In this document: positions 30,376 to 38,895 of the stretch, one piece after another | Layout of the letters: every line of letters begins with the position of its first letter | Numbering within the stretch: the first letter of the stretch is position 1 | Source: Methanococcoides alaskense | Lineage (GTDB): Archaea > Halobacteriota > Methanosarcinia > Methanosarcinales > Methanosarcinaceae | Length of the DNA stretch: 64,000 nucleotides | Direction of reading: 5' to 3' | Assembly: GCF_031454185.1 (NCBI RefSeq) | Contig: NZ_JAVDQI010000006.1 | Coordinates: forward strand, 62,001 to 126,000 | The notes under the pieces: model-generated | Databases searched by the model: none | What the model was told of the DNA's origin: nothing | The model's input: only the letters and a program-made list of their open reading frames with translations | Made by a program: the position numbers and the translations under genes

Positions 30376-30410
30376 AGTAAGGGCATCTATCCTTACTACT
30401 CTTTTTTTAT
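30376..30410 (+). terminator. Hairpin terminator of the surface-protein gene
   Basis: AGTAAGG (30376-30382) pairs with CCTTACT (30391-30397), followed by a T7 run. It lies just after the TAA at 30371 and not after the amber codon, so the transcript covers the anchor region. Confidence 0.6.
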
Positions 30411-30577
30411 TTATATGAGTGCTATCATAAAAACTCTTTTTACTTTCTTGGTGCGGTGATATTCCTGAGATGTGACCGCGTATTGACTTCTTCTTTATGT
30501 TTTATCCAAAAATCGTTGAGATTGACATGTTGATCTGGTTTCGTAATAATAATTTTGTTCCGAAATAGCTATTGGGA

Positions 30578-30631
30578 GCCTTTAAACAGCGAAGATAATT
30601 ACTTCGAATCTCATCGAGCCCACAACACTTC
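30578..30631 (+). pseudogene. Decayed copy of the tRNA-Val 3' half (possible attachment-site relic)
   Basis: 54 bases align without gaps to 21722-21775 (anticodon loop through the 3' end and six bases beyond), 46 identical. The T-arm TTCGAATCTCATCG is unchanged. No 5' half exists here. A tRNA 3'-half duplication at the far end of a segment is the usual scar of tyrosine-recombinase integration, but no integrase gene is visible. Confidence 0.75.
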
Positions 30632-30749
30632 CTTTTTGTTTTTCGAGCTTTACGAGAGGGTATTCAATACTCATAATGACAATTATGATTATTATATATG
30701 CAAATACATATAATTATATATAGTCCGCTCTAACTTTATTTTGTTAGTT

Positions 30750-31185
30750 ATGTATGGACACGTAAGATCATCTACTTTTTTTTGGGATATCCGATATATT
30801 GTACTATTTATATTATCGGAGTCTGTGTCACAACTGTATTTGCACTGCCATATGGATATGAAGGTAATATTTTTTTAATGCAGACAATGTCTGAATATGG
30901 AATATTGGGATTGTTCCTTTTGAAAATATTATTTCTTGCAGTTCTTCTTTTTAATCATTGTGTGCTTATTAATTTCGAACACGAATTGTCACCGGTTCGA
31001 TTGGATGGATTAAAGCGTTCTGTAGGTGTATTTGGAATCCTTTTAGTGATCAGGTAATTTACTTCCAATGGGGACTCTTTCAGTTCATTGTGCATGTTTT
31101 CCTGTGGGCATTATTCTTGATCAAAACCAATGTAAATAAATATGCAGTTGGGGTTGCAAAGCCGTATATTCCGTTTTCATTCTAA
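30750..31185 (+). pseudogene. Frameshifted small membrane protein
   Basis: ATG at 30750 gives MYGHVRSSTFF, then the frame must shift at a T8 run (30776-30783) to enter the 30782-31057 frame, which has two hydrophobic segments (YIIGVCVTTVFALPYGYEG, GLFLLKILFLAVLLF). A second shift near 31045 is needed to continue as VIYFQWGLFQFIVHVFLWAL to a TAA at 31185. Joined, they make a ~145-residue protein with 3-4 membrane helices, reminiscent of DUF5658-type proteins. Two shifts suggest a pseudogene; homopolymer sequencing error is possible for the first. Confidence 0.5.
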
Positions 31186-31464
31186 TTCAAACGTATTCAA
31201 CCATTTACGCTTATATGGAAGCATTATGGTCTCCTAATTAAACTCACCACATGTGCTCGATCAAATGCCTTTCAATATTCAATATCTTCCTGCATAACAC
31301 TCAGTATTAGTCACTGTACAGCTCGGATTCGATCAAAATGAATAGGTTCCATCGATATTATGGATCTGATAAATGCTGTATCTCATCTTGAAAGCGACAC
31401 CAAAACGGTATGTTTTAAGATGTAGGGATCCTTTGAAGAAAACTAAAATAGATAGGGGGAATAT
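31186..31464. other. Non-coding interval
   Basis: No gene, RNA or clear hairpin seen between the frameshifted membrane gene and marC. Confidence 0.4.
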
Positions 31465-32109
31465 TCAAACTGGCAATGAGGCCATGCTCACATAAAGTCC
31501 CCAAATGCCGCTGGCGATCATATCTACTGAAATTGCACCCAGGAACAGACCGAATAGCCTGGTAAGTACCAGCATCCCATTATATCCCATTTTTTTGTGT
31601 ATTCTCCTGGAAAAGAGAAATGTTACCATGGCTATTGAATATGTTATTACTGCTGCGAGTACGATGAGCATTTTTTGCTGAACCACTTCAGCAGTTTCTG
31701 TAAGAATTATGGCTGTTGTTATGGTGGCAGGACCTGCCAGGATAGGCATTGCAATTGGAAATATCCAGATATCATCACGTTCATAGGATGCATCTATCTC
31801 TTTATCGGTAATGCTTTGTCTTGATATCTTGGCATGCATCATATCAAAAGCTACCATTAAAAGTAATAGTCCGCCAGCAACTTTTACTGAATCAAGACTT
31901 ATCCCAAGAACATCTAGGATAATGGTTCCTGTGAAAATGAAAAATAAGGAAATGAAAAATGCCAATGTAACTGATTTTTTTGCAATTACGTTCTTTTCAC
32001 TTAAGCTCAGGCCATTGGTTAGCGTTATAAATGTGATTGCTCCGGTAATAGGGCTTACAATAACAAATAATGTGATAAATGAATAAATGAAATAACCGAC
32101 ATAATCCAT
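31465..32109 (-). CDS. MarC-family integral membrane protein
   Basis: 214 residues with six hydrophobic segments. MarC features are present: FVIVSPITGAITFITLT in the first helix, KVAGGLLLLMVAFDMMHAK in the third and IAMPILAGPATITTAIIL in the fourth. The family was once linked to multiple antibiotic resistance, but that is not upheld and the substrate is unknown. It is monocistronic. Confidence 0.88.
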   Translation of the reverse strand: MDYVGYFIYSFITLFVIVSPITGAITFITLTNGLSLSEKNVIAKKSVTLAFFISLFFIFTGTIILDVLGISLDSVKVAGGLLLLMVAFDMMHAKISRQSITDKEIDASYERDDIWIFPIAMPILAGPATITTAIILTETAEVVQQKMLIVLAAVITYSIAMVTFLFSRRIHKKMGYNGMLVLTRLFGLFLGAISVDMIASGIWGLYVSMASLPV

Positions 32110-32295
32110 TCGTCAATAAAAGTATACTTTAGTTATAAAGAAGGCGATTGGAACATCTTTTTTACAGAAATGTAAACTGGGCAGGTGCTAAAGCCAATTA
32201 TATTCTTGATCATGATCACTTTGCTTGAAGCGAAATATTTGGAAGTAATTAATTCAGTTTTTGCTCTAGTAAAAGAAATAGAACCCCTTTAACAT

Positions 32296-32315
32296 ATTAT
32301 TATAAGTATAATAAT
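32296..32315. promoter_or_regulatory. Perfect AT palindrome before the histidine kinase
   Basis: ATTATTATA and TATAATAAT flank AG, about 27 bases upstream of the kinase ATG, overlapping the place expected for its TATA box. It may be an operator or simply the promoter. Confidence 0.4.
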
Positions 32316-32341
32316 TGTTATATACGAGACTGGGAAATTAA

Positions 32342-33682
32342 ATGGGTACACATAACAATCCACAAATCGTTGTTCGTGATATATTAATTATTTTAGTTTT
32401 AACCATTATTGTTGGGATTATCTCTACAACTTTTAATTTATTTGAAAAAATCTTTTTTAAACTAAATGTATATGATCAGTATGGGATATATGAATTATCT
32501 TTAGCAGGCATATTTTTAATAGCTTCTCTCTTTGTTTTTTCCTATCTCCTTTATCTTGAGATAAAAAGTGCATCTTTCAAATTAGCTGAATCTAGTACTA
32601 ATTTTCAGGATATTTTTGACAATTCCAATGGTTCAATAGTCATTTTTGAAGAGGATGGATCGATCATAAATGCAAACATGACAACTTCATTAACACTGGG
32701 TTATAGCAAGGATGGGCTATTGAACATGTCTATTCATGATCTGTATGTTTCTCCTCTAAAAATAAAAGATCTCAATAATGAAAATGTTCAATCACATAAC
32801 ACATCTTTTATATTGGATACAGAGGCCATTCACAAAGACGGATCTAGGATCCCTGTGGAAATGAGTAGTAGGTCATTCATCTATGATGGTCATCCCTGTG
32901 TGATTATCGATGCCAAGGACATTACCGAACGTAAGAATACTCAAATTGCGATAAATGCAAGGATACAAGCCGAAGAAGCTAACCAGATTAAATCAGATTT
33001 CATTGCAAAAATGAGCCATGAGCTACGTACACCTCTTAATTCGATCATCGGCTTCTCACAGTTTCTAAATACTAATCCTTTTGGTAATCTGAATGAAAAA
33101 GAGATCAAATATTCAAAAAATATCTTGAACAGTGGAAGGCACTTATTGGAACTGATGGATGAAATTCTTGATCTCGCTAAGATCGAAAATGGGAAAACTT
33201 ATCTTCAATCTGAAAAGATAAGCTTGCCGATATTCTTTTTGGAAATTGAAGAGATGGTAAAACATCTGGCATACAAAAAGAACATTCAAATCTGTAATCA
33301 AGCTCGTTATGAAAGAATTGAAATGTATGCTGATAGATTAAGGATGAGGCAAATATTATATAATCTACTAAGCAATTCTTTGAAGTTCACACCTGAAAAT
33401 GGCAGCATATAGATTAACGCGATTGATTATGATAATATGATGGAGATATCTGTATCTGATAATGGCATTGGTATTCCCAAAAATATGCATGATGAGATTT
33501 TTGAGAGTTTCAAACAGGCTGATCCTTCAATTACGAATAAATATGGTGGCACAGGCTTAGGATTGACCCTGGTTAAGCAATATGTTGAGATGCATGGCGG
33601 AAATATATGGGTTGATAGTGAAGAGGGTGCAGGGAGCACTTTTACTTTCACAATACCTTCAAATTCTGACTTACAGCAATGA
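32342..33682 (+). CDS. Membrane PAS sensor histidine kinase with an in-frame amber codon
   Basis: 446 residues if codon 357 (TAG, 33410-33412) is read. Two membrane helices (10-33, 50-72), a PAS domain (~82-197), HisKA with KMSHELRTPLNS (His226), then the ATPase domain: N box ILYNLLSNSLKF (~338-349), amber, G1 DNGIGIP (~373), F box FESFKQ (~387) and G2 GGTGLGL (~402). Every kinase motif is intact and in one frame; only the amber splits N box from G boxes. Termination there would leave an inactive protein. The amber sits at a variable position in the family where Lys, Thr or Arg is common, so a pyrrolysine would be tolerated. No response regulator is adjacent. Confidence 0.85.
33410..33412 (+). 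other. In-frame TAG in the histidine kinase gene
   Basis: The context is GGC AGC ATA TAG ATT AAC GCG. The reading frame continues 89 codons to TGA at 33682 with all remaining ATPase motifs. It is either decoded (pyrrolysine or suppressor) or a single nonsense mutation. Confidence 0.85.
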
Positions 33683-33734
33683 ATGGTTTTGATTTGTTTT
33701 AAAATATCTTCTACTACGAATTTCTCAAAATTAT

Positions 33735-33743
33735 CTATATAAG
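33735..33743 (+). promoter_or_regulatory. TATA box before the first 404-nt element
   Basis: CTATATAAG lies about 26-30 bases before the left boundary of the repeated element at 33769, the archaeal TATA spacing. The second copy lacks an equally good box at this place. Confidence 0.4.
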
Positions 33744-33768
33744 TTATGTTTTTTGGAGCAGCCTATGG

Positions 33769-34172
33769 CTCTCAATCTGATATATGTGGTAGAAAAGCAA
33801 TATAAATGGCAGTGATCAGGGGCCGATATGCCGACCTCATCGGGCAATCATTGGGCGACCCTACCCCATTATATTATCCCCATCTCAGGTCGACCTTAAG
33901 GATTTACAAATGCCAAATAAACTTTGAATATTTATGGGCTTTCATACCCAATGGCGTTCTACCTTCTGATTCACTGCCTCACCGTACTATTTATGGTACG
34001 GTAATGGATAATATGTTTTAAAACTATTAATTGATTTTGATACACAACCTGGTAACAAAAAAGAATCTGACTATGTCTAGATCTTCTTTCCTATGACCGA
34101 ATGATCCTATATATATTTAATCATAATAAGGTCCATGTGTATGTTTCCAACAAAAAACACAAGGATATGAAT
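33769..34172 (+). ncRNA. 404-nt repeated element, copy 1 (candidate structured RNA)
   Basis: It aligns over its whole length with 40509-40912, which is also 404 nt. A 56-nt block (33884-33939) and a 43-nt block just after it are identical apart from loop changes. Conserved hairpins are TGGG/CCCA and ACCGTAC/GTACGGT, whose loops differ between copies while the stems do not. GGGCGACCC and AGGTCGACCT are also conserved, as is a TATA-like motif (ATATAAATGG or GTATAAATGG). A 71-codon frame exists here but is broken by TAG in copy 2, and the differences are mostly non-synonymous. A non-coding RNA or small non-autonomous element is favoured. Strand is assigned from the promoter and hairpin order only. 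Confidence 0.5.
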
Positions 34173-34324
34173 ATATTCTGGTTAACAAGTACTTAAGATA
34201 TTTTGATGTAGCATGGAAGTAGCTAAAAGCAATGCTAGCTTTTAATGATCAAATAAGAGATGTTTTCACGCGACAAAAAAAGAAAGGACCTTACATAGAA
34301 ATGTTCTAATTATTAAGAGGCTCA
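34173..34324. other. Non-coding interval before the DedA-like gene
   Basis: No gene or clear structure seen. GAGG shortly before the ATG at 34325 may serve as its ribosome site. Confidence 0.35.
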
Positions 34325-34951
34325 ATGCAGGCAAAAAATGAAACACAGGTTCCACCAAAAAGAGATGATCATGAAATTGGGACGTTTCTTCACCATGTTG
34401 GTAATAGGAATATCCTGATCCTTGGGCTAATTGTTCTATTCATAGTTTCATGGTCAATTCTACTTTTTTACTATCCTCCAGGAGAAATAGTCGAAAGGCT
34501 GGGAGTACGCAACGTTTACATTTTTGTCTTCCTGCTGGCCATGATAGGTGGAGTTTCCACATTAACCTCCACTACATTCTACACGGCTCTGATCGCAATA
34601 TCCCTGGGAGGGGTAAATTCGATCGGGATCGCATTGGTTGCAAGCCTGGGTCTTACCTTTGGAGATCTGGTATTCTACTATCTGGGCACAAAAAGCAAGC
34701 AATGTATTAAGGGAAAATATGCAGGTAATGTTTTTCGCCTGACAAAATGGATGGAACGGATCGATGACAGGTTGACCATGGTGCTGATCTTCTTTTACTC
34801 ATTGACCCCTCTTCCAAGTGATGTGATTGCAATAGCACTTGCAATAGTGGGATTTCCATTCCGTAAAATGATCGTTCCGTTGGTTGTGGGTAATTTTACC
34901 CTTATCTTTATGCTCGTGGAGATCTCAAAATTGGGATATAGTTTGATCTGA
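34325..34951 (+). CDS. DedA/VTT-like membrane protein
   Basis: 208 residues. A ~30-residue polar N terminus is followed by 5-6 hydrophobic segments. The middle part SIGIALVASLGLTFGDLVFY and YLGTKSK resembles the DedA/SNARE-associated (VTT) motif [F/Y]xxxR with G-x-x-xGxxxxYxxG. FFYSLTPLPSDVIAIALAIV fits the re-entrant loop region. DedA proteins are linked to membrane homeostasis and lipid transport. The function here is inferred from the family. Confidence 0.7.
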   Translation: MQAKNETQVPPKRDDHEIGTFLHHVGNRNILILGLIVLFIVSWSILLFYYPPGEIVERLGVRNVYIFVFLLAMIGGVSTLTSTTFYTALIAISLGGVNSIGIALVASLGLTFGDLVFYYLGTKSKQCIKGKYAGNVFRLTKWMERIDDRLTMVLIFFYSLTPLPSDVIAIALAIVGFPFRKMIVPLVVGNFTLIFMLVEISKLGYSLI

Positions 34952-34991
34952 AAGGGGTTGAAAGTACTGGCAAACCATTCATTCGGAATGC

Positions 34992-35399
34992 TCATGTGAG
35001 GAAGTTTCCGGGGAAGAGGTCTGAATGTCCTTGGATCCAGAAAAAAATATGTTCACAGTAGCTGCACAGGGTCTTAAGATCCGACCCTTCAATAATCACC
35101 TTATCTACTTCTTTCTGAGGTGTTATGTACTGCGTCATTTCCTCTCCGCAGTGAGGACATTTTATTTTAAGCCATTCCAGTTTGGTTAGTTGTCTTATGT
35201 CTTTTATGACCGCTCCCAGTGCATTTTCATAGTTATCTCTGTAAAAAAGGATAGCTGGCATGTGGCTTATCAAAACTGGAAGTTTCTCTTCGTATTCTAA
35301 CAAAGGGATCATCAACTGATCCGTACCCACAGCCAGGCCGATCTCCTGGTTCACTTTGGGTGATAATGATCCATCCATTGAGAGAATGACGAATACCAA
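34992..35399 (-). CDS. TIR-like domain fragment with C-terminal zinc ribbon
   Basis: 135 residues from a TTG. The first ~75 residues (MVFVILSMDGSLSPKVNQEI, GLAVG, MIPLLE) resemble the second half of a TIR or TIR-like domain (pattern VILSxxxxxSxxVNQEIGxA...IPLxE). The rest carries two CxxC pairs (CPHCGEE and CSYCEHI), a zinc ribbon. The expected first half of the TIR fold is not in this frame; an overlapping frame upstream (35233-35478) may hold part of it, suggesting a frameshift or truncation. It overlaps no other intact gene. Confidence 0.45.
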   Translation of the reverse strand: MVFVILSMDGSLSPKVNQEIGLAVGTDQLMIPLLEYEEKLPVLISHMPAILFYRDNYENALGAVIKDIRQLTKLEWLKIKCPHCGEEMTQYITPQKEVDKVIIEGSDLKTLCSYCEHIFFWIQGHSDLFPGNFLT

Positions 35400-35565
35400 A
35401 GCTGATAAGTTCTGCCTCGGAGAGCGATTCGGTCTTTTTGAGCGAAGACGAAAAGCTTTCCAGGTTCAATGCCCACAAGGCAGAGTTTTTTCGAGATATC
35501 TACTCATCAAAATAATAGATTGTTGTGCGACATCTATAAATCTTACTCATAGCAAAGTATTTGCA

Positions 35566-36285
35566 ATGTCTGATAGACATCTGCTTCCACCTGATCAGCT
35601 GAAAGAAAAGCTTTCAGAACCTGCAATGGACATAAGGTATCTTCTCTCCAGAGGATATAAGAAAAAGAGTGCAATTACTTTTGTAAGCGATCATCACCGA
35701 TTAACAGAACCGGAAAGACACATACTCACAAGACTTGTTTTCTCACCAAAAAAAGCAGATGACCGCAGCAAAAAGAAGCTCGAATGCTCCCAATTAAAAG
35801 GATGCGATATCTTTGTTGACGGCTATAATGTCCTGATAACCATAGAGACTGCACTCAAAAATGAACCCCTATGGTTTGCAGATGATGGATTTCTGCGGGA
35901 TACAAGTGGAATATTCAGTAATCACAAGATCACGGATATGACCTGTATGGCAGTTGATGAGATGCTCTCAACACTCTCGACTTTGAAAATGAGGTCAGCA
36001 ACCATCCTTCTTGACTCTCAGATGAGCAACAGTGGAATACTTGCAGAGCTTATCCGCAAAAGATCCAAAGATCACAGATTTAAGGCAGATGCAAGGACCT
36101 CCAAACATGTGGATTTCGATCTCAAGGAAGCGGGAGCACATGCAGTAATAGCAACTGCTGACAGTGTTATAGTGGATGGAGTGGAAAAAGTGATTGACAT
36201 CACGGAATGCTGGATGAAGCAGAATTCGAGATTATTGGAGGCTTTTAGTTTGAATTCTCATATGGTGGATAGGTTCGAAAATTGA
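35566..36285 (+). CDS. DUF434/DUF5616 protein
   Basis: 239 residues from MSDRHLLPP; the frame is open further upstream but that part overlaps the opposite TIR-like gene and has no family similarity. The N-terminal DUF434 signature MDIRYLLSRGYKKKSAITFV and HRLTEPERHILTR is clear. The C-terminal domain (DIFVDGYNVLITIETAL onwards, with ATILLDSQMSNSG and AVIATADSVIVD) matches DUF5616, which has the look of a PIN/NYN-like nuclease fold. The activity is unknown. Confidence 0.8.
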   Translation: MSDRHLLPPDQLKEKLSEPAMDIRYLLSRGYKKKSAITFVSDHHRLTEPERHILTRLVFSPKKADDRSKKKLECSQLKGCDIFVDGYNVLITIETALKNEPLWFADDGFLRDTSGIFSNHKITDMTCMAVDEMLSTLSTLKMRSATILLDSQMSNSGILAELIRKRSKDHRFKADARTSKHVDFDLKEAGAHAVIATADSVIVDGVEKVIDITECWMKQNSRLLEAFSLNSHMVDRFEN

Positions 36286-36470
36286 GGTAATGTTGTTTTT
36301 GTTTCAATCATAAAAATACAAATTAATTTATGCTAATAGCCCAATTAAAACTATGTTCATTGGGATGGGGATAAATTTAATTTAGGCATTCTTTTGCAAG
36401 ATCATATTTTTCCTTAAAGCATTTGGGTGAGTTGGGAAATATGGCAAAAGGGGAAGTTTGGGGAAATATT

Positions 36471-37187
36471 ATGACAGCTAAAGCAAGTGATAAAACGGTT
36501 GGTATTTTAGGTGGTATGGGATCGGAATCAACTGCATATTTTTTCTTAAAGGTGATCAAAAGCACTCCTGCCAGGACGGATCAGGACCATCTAAGGATCA
36601 TCGTAGATAATAACTCCAATATACCAGATCGTACGCAAGCGATCTTTGGAATGGGGGAAAGCCCTGTAGCTGAAGCACAAAAAACTATCCATATCTTAGA
36701 AAATGCTGGTGCAGAGCTCATAGCAATTCCATGCAATACTATGCATTATTTTTATTCTGAACTACAGAACAGCACAAAGATACCCATACTAAACATGATC
36801 TCTGAAACTGCATCACACATTTCGAACACATTTCCAGATATTAAAAAGATCGGATTATTAGCTACTACTGGCACACTGGAAACCAGACTATATCATAAAG
36901 CAATAAATGATATTGAAATATTAATTCCGGATGATGATTTGCAAAAGAAGGTCATGAACTCAATTTATGGTGAACAAGGGATAAAAGCAGGATACACATT
37001 TGGAAGTTCACGGAACGAGATCTTAGAAGTAATTAATGTGCTGATCGACCAGGGTGCAGAAGCTGTAATACTTGGTTGCAGTGAGCTTTCTTTGCTTTCA
37101 ATTGAAGAAGAAGTATCTGTTCCCTTGATACACCCTTCACAGGTCTTAGCAGACGTGGTCATAAAAACGGCAAGATCGGATACATGA
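36471..37187 (+). CDS. Aspartate/glutamate racemase family protein
   Basis: 238 residues from MTAKASDKTVGILGGMGSES, after GGGGAAATATT; in-frame upstream starts add up to 16 residues. Both catalytic cysteines of the family are present: AIPCNTMHYF (~88) and VILGCSELSLL (~199). The enzyme would interconvert L- and D-aspartate (or a related amino acid) without PLP. Substrate choice cannot be read from sequence. Confidence 0.88.
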   Translation: MTAKASDKTVGILGGMGSESTAYFFLKVIKSTPARTDQDHLRIIVDNNSNIPDRTQAIFGMGESPVAEAQKTIHILENAGAELIAIPCNTMHYFYSELQNSTKIPILNMISETASHISNTFPDIKKIGLLATTGTLETRLYHKAINDIEILIPDDDLQKKVMNSIYGEQGIKAGYTFGSSRNEILEVINVLIDQGAEAVILGCSELSLLSIEEEVSVPLIHPSQVLADVVIKTARSDT

Positions 37188-37256
37188 CTCCAATTTTAAA
37201 AAAGGCTACAAATAAGTATGATCGGCTTTATAACATTATAACTTCTCATTATCTAT

Positions 37257-37886
37257 ATGAAAGTAGATGTTCAAGGATTATACCGACAATTCTATGTTGA
37301 CAAAAACTTTGAGATGGAAGATCTATTTGAATCCCTGATATCAAGATTCAACATTAATAAAGCTCTTTACCCGGGAAGTTTTGTTCATATAACTCCTTCT
37401 TTTTTCATTTCAGAAGTCGTATATGTGGATAGTGATAAGCGAGCAAAGAAGTTCTTTGAACAAAAAGATTCAGTTGCTGAGCTGATCTCAAAGAAAAAGA
37501 CCTATGATGCAGATGCTGTGTTCCATTTCATACCATCTGATTATTTCCGACCCCTTGATCTTAAAGAAAATAGCTATGATCTGCTCATCTCACAATATGC
37601 CGGTTTTGTTTCGCAGGCATGTAAAAAATATCTGAAAACAGGCGGGACCCTACTTGCAAATGATAGTCACGGAGATGCAGGGATGGCATTCATAGATCAT
37701 GATTACGAATTCATCGCTGCTGTTTATGCAAAAGATGGTAGCTATCACATCACAGACAGGAATCTTGGATCCTATTTCATTCCAAAGAAGCAGATCCAGA
37801 TAACAAAAGAATACCTTGAAAAACTTGGGAAAGGAATAGGATACACAAAAACAGCAAATTCGTATATTTTCAGGCGAGTTTCCTGA
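37257..37886 (+). CDS. Hypothetical protein, possibly SAM-methyltransferase-like
   Basis: 209 residues, soluble. The central part SYDLLISQYAGFVSQACKKY followed by LKTGGTLLANDSHGDA resembles strands 4 and 5 of a class I methyltransferase fold, and the N-terminal SFVHITPSFFISEVVYVDSD resembles strands 1-2, but the usual GxGxG motif is missing. A SAM-binding-like fold with unknown role is the best guess. It starts 69 bases after the racemase and may be cotranscribed. Confidence 0.5.
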   Translation: MKVDVQGLYRQFYVDKNFEMEDLFESLISRFNINKALYPGSFVHITPSFFISEVVYVDSDKRAKKFFEQKDSVAELISKKKTYDADAVFHFIPSDYFRPLDLKENSYDLLISQYAGFVSQACKKYLKTGGTLLANDSHGDAGMAFIDHDYEFIAAVYAKDGSYHITDRNLGSYFIPKKQIQITKEYLEKLGKGIGYTKTANSYIFRRVS

Positions 37887-38055
37887 GAAGTTGACCGTCC
37901 ATACAGAAAGTCGATCTTCATGTCCTGTATAATATCACAACAATACAAGGTGCGGAGTAAATATGGATATGAAGACAAAAAAGCGATACAAAATTGTAAT
38001 AATGAAATAAGAGATGCTTCTCACATAATAAAAAAAGATGAACGAAAAATAAATA

Positions 38056-38895
38056 TCAATCGATCTGTAAATTTCGATACCAAATATTCATGCTTTCAAT
38101 ATTGCCAGATATATTGGTATTATTTACAAGTCTTCCACAATATTCATATCCGCATCTTGCAAACACAATATTCATTCCATAAGAGCTGGCTCTTGCAATA
38201 GTATATGCAGTTTTGATACCCTTTGCTTTCATTTCATCTTCCATTTTTCTAAGCAAATATGAAGATAAGCCCTTTCCCTGGAATTCAGGCAATGTTGCAA
38301 AATCTGTCATTTCCACATTCGAGTGGCTGTATTCTATTTCAGAAGAAGAAAGTGCAACAATTTTTTGTTCTTTGAAAGCTCCGAAATACACTACATTATC
38401 CTCTATTGTTTTTAAGAGGTAATCGGGATCATGTATGGGAAAAGGATAGGTTTCAAATGTTTTTTTATACAGATCAGCCATCTGTGAAATATCACTTTTA
38501 TCGCATATTCTGATCGAGTATTCAGATGGAACATTGGTCTGCTGATCGTTTCTTTTTGATAGAGCCGTCGTTACCACATTTTCATGCATTTCATTCAAAC
38601 AGTTGATGCTTCTCTTATCATCAAGGAATTTGCTCATGATAACTGCATTTTGTTTCCCATCATAATATCGTGGGATGGCCGCTTCACAAAGATAATTTCT
38701 ATCACAAAGAAGTTCTTTGAAAGATTCCGGAACCTTTGTGAATATCTTTGAATAGCTTTCCTTTTCTGCAAGAGCATCCATTTTATCCAGAAGTGAATGC
38801 ATATCTTCTGGATCTAATTTCATGAGGTATATGCGATCATTATACCTCCCATGCTGGATAATGGAGTTGCCGATCTTCTCAATAGTATCCTTCAA
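38056..38895 (-). CDS. ablB: Beta-lysine N6-acetyltransferase
   Basis: 279 residues. The C-terminal GNAT domain shows the acetyl-CoA loop EFQGKGLSSYLLRKMEDEM (~205) and the family ending MNIVFARCGYEYCGRLVNNT. It acetylates beta-lysine to N-epsilon-acetyl-beta-lysine, a compatible solute of salt-adapted methanogens. Its ATG overlaps the ablA stop by four bases, so the two enzymes are coupled. Expression is normally raised by salt stress; no operator is recognised here. Confidence 0.93.
   Translation of the reverse strand: MKDTIEKIGNSIIQHGRYNDRIYLMKLDPEDMHSLLDKMDALAEKESYSKIFTKVPESFKELLCDRNYLCEAAIPRYYDGKQNAVIMSKFLDDKRSINCLNEMHENVVTTALSKRNDQQTNVPSEYSIRICDKSDISQMADLYKKTFETYPFPIHDPDYLLKTIEDNVVYFGAFKEQKIVALSSSEIEYSHSNVEMTDFATLPEFQGKGLSSYLLRKMEDEMKAKGIKTAYTIARASSYGMNIVFARCGYEYCGRLVNNTNISGNIESMNIWYRNLQID

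Noticed and set aside
33806..34021. 71-residue frame inside the first 404-nt element as a protein gene
   Set aside because: The second copy has TAG at codon 16 and most differences between copies change the amino acid; conserved stems explain the similarity better.
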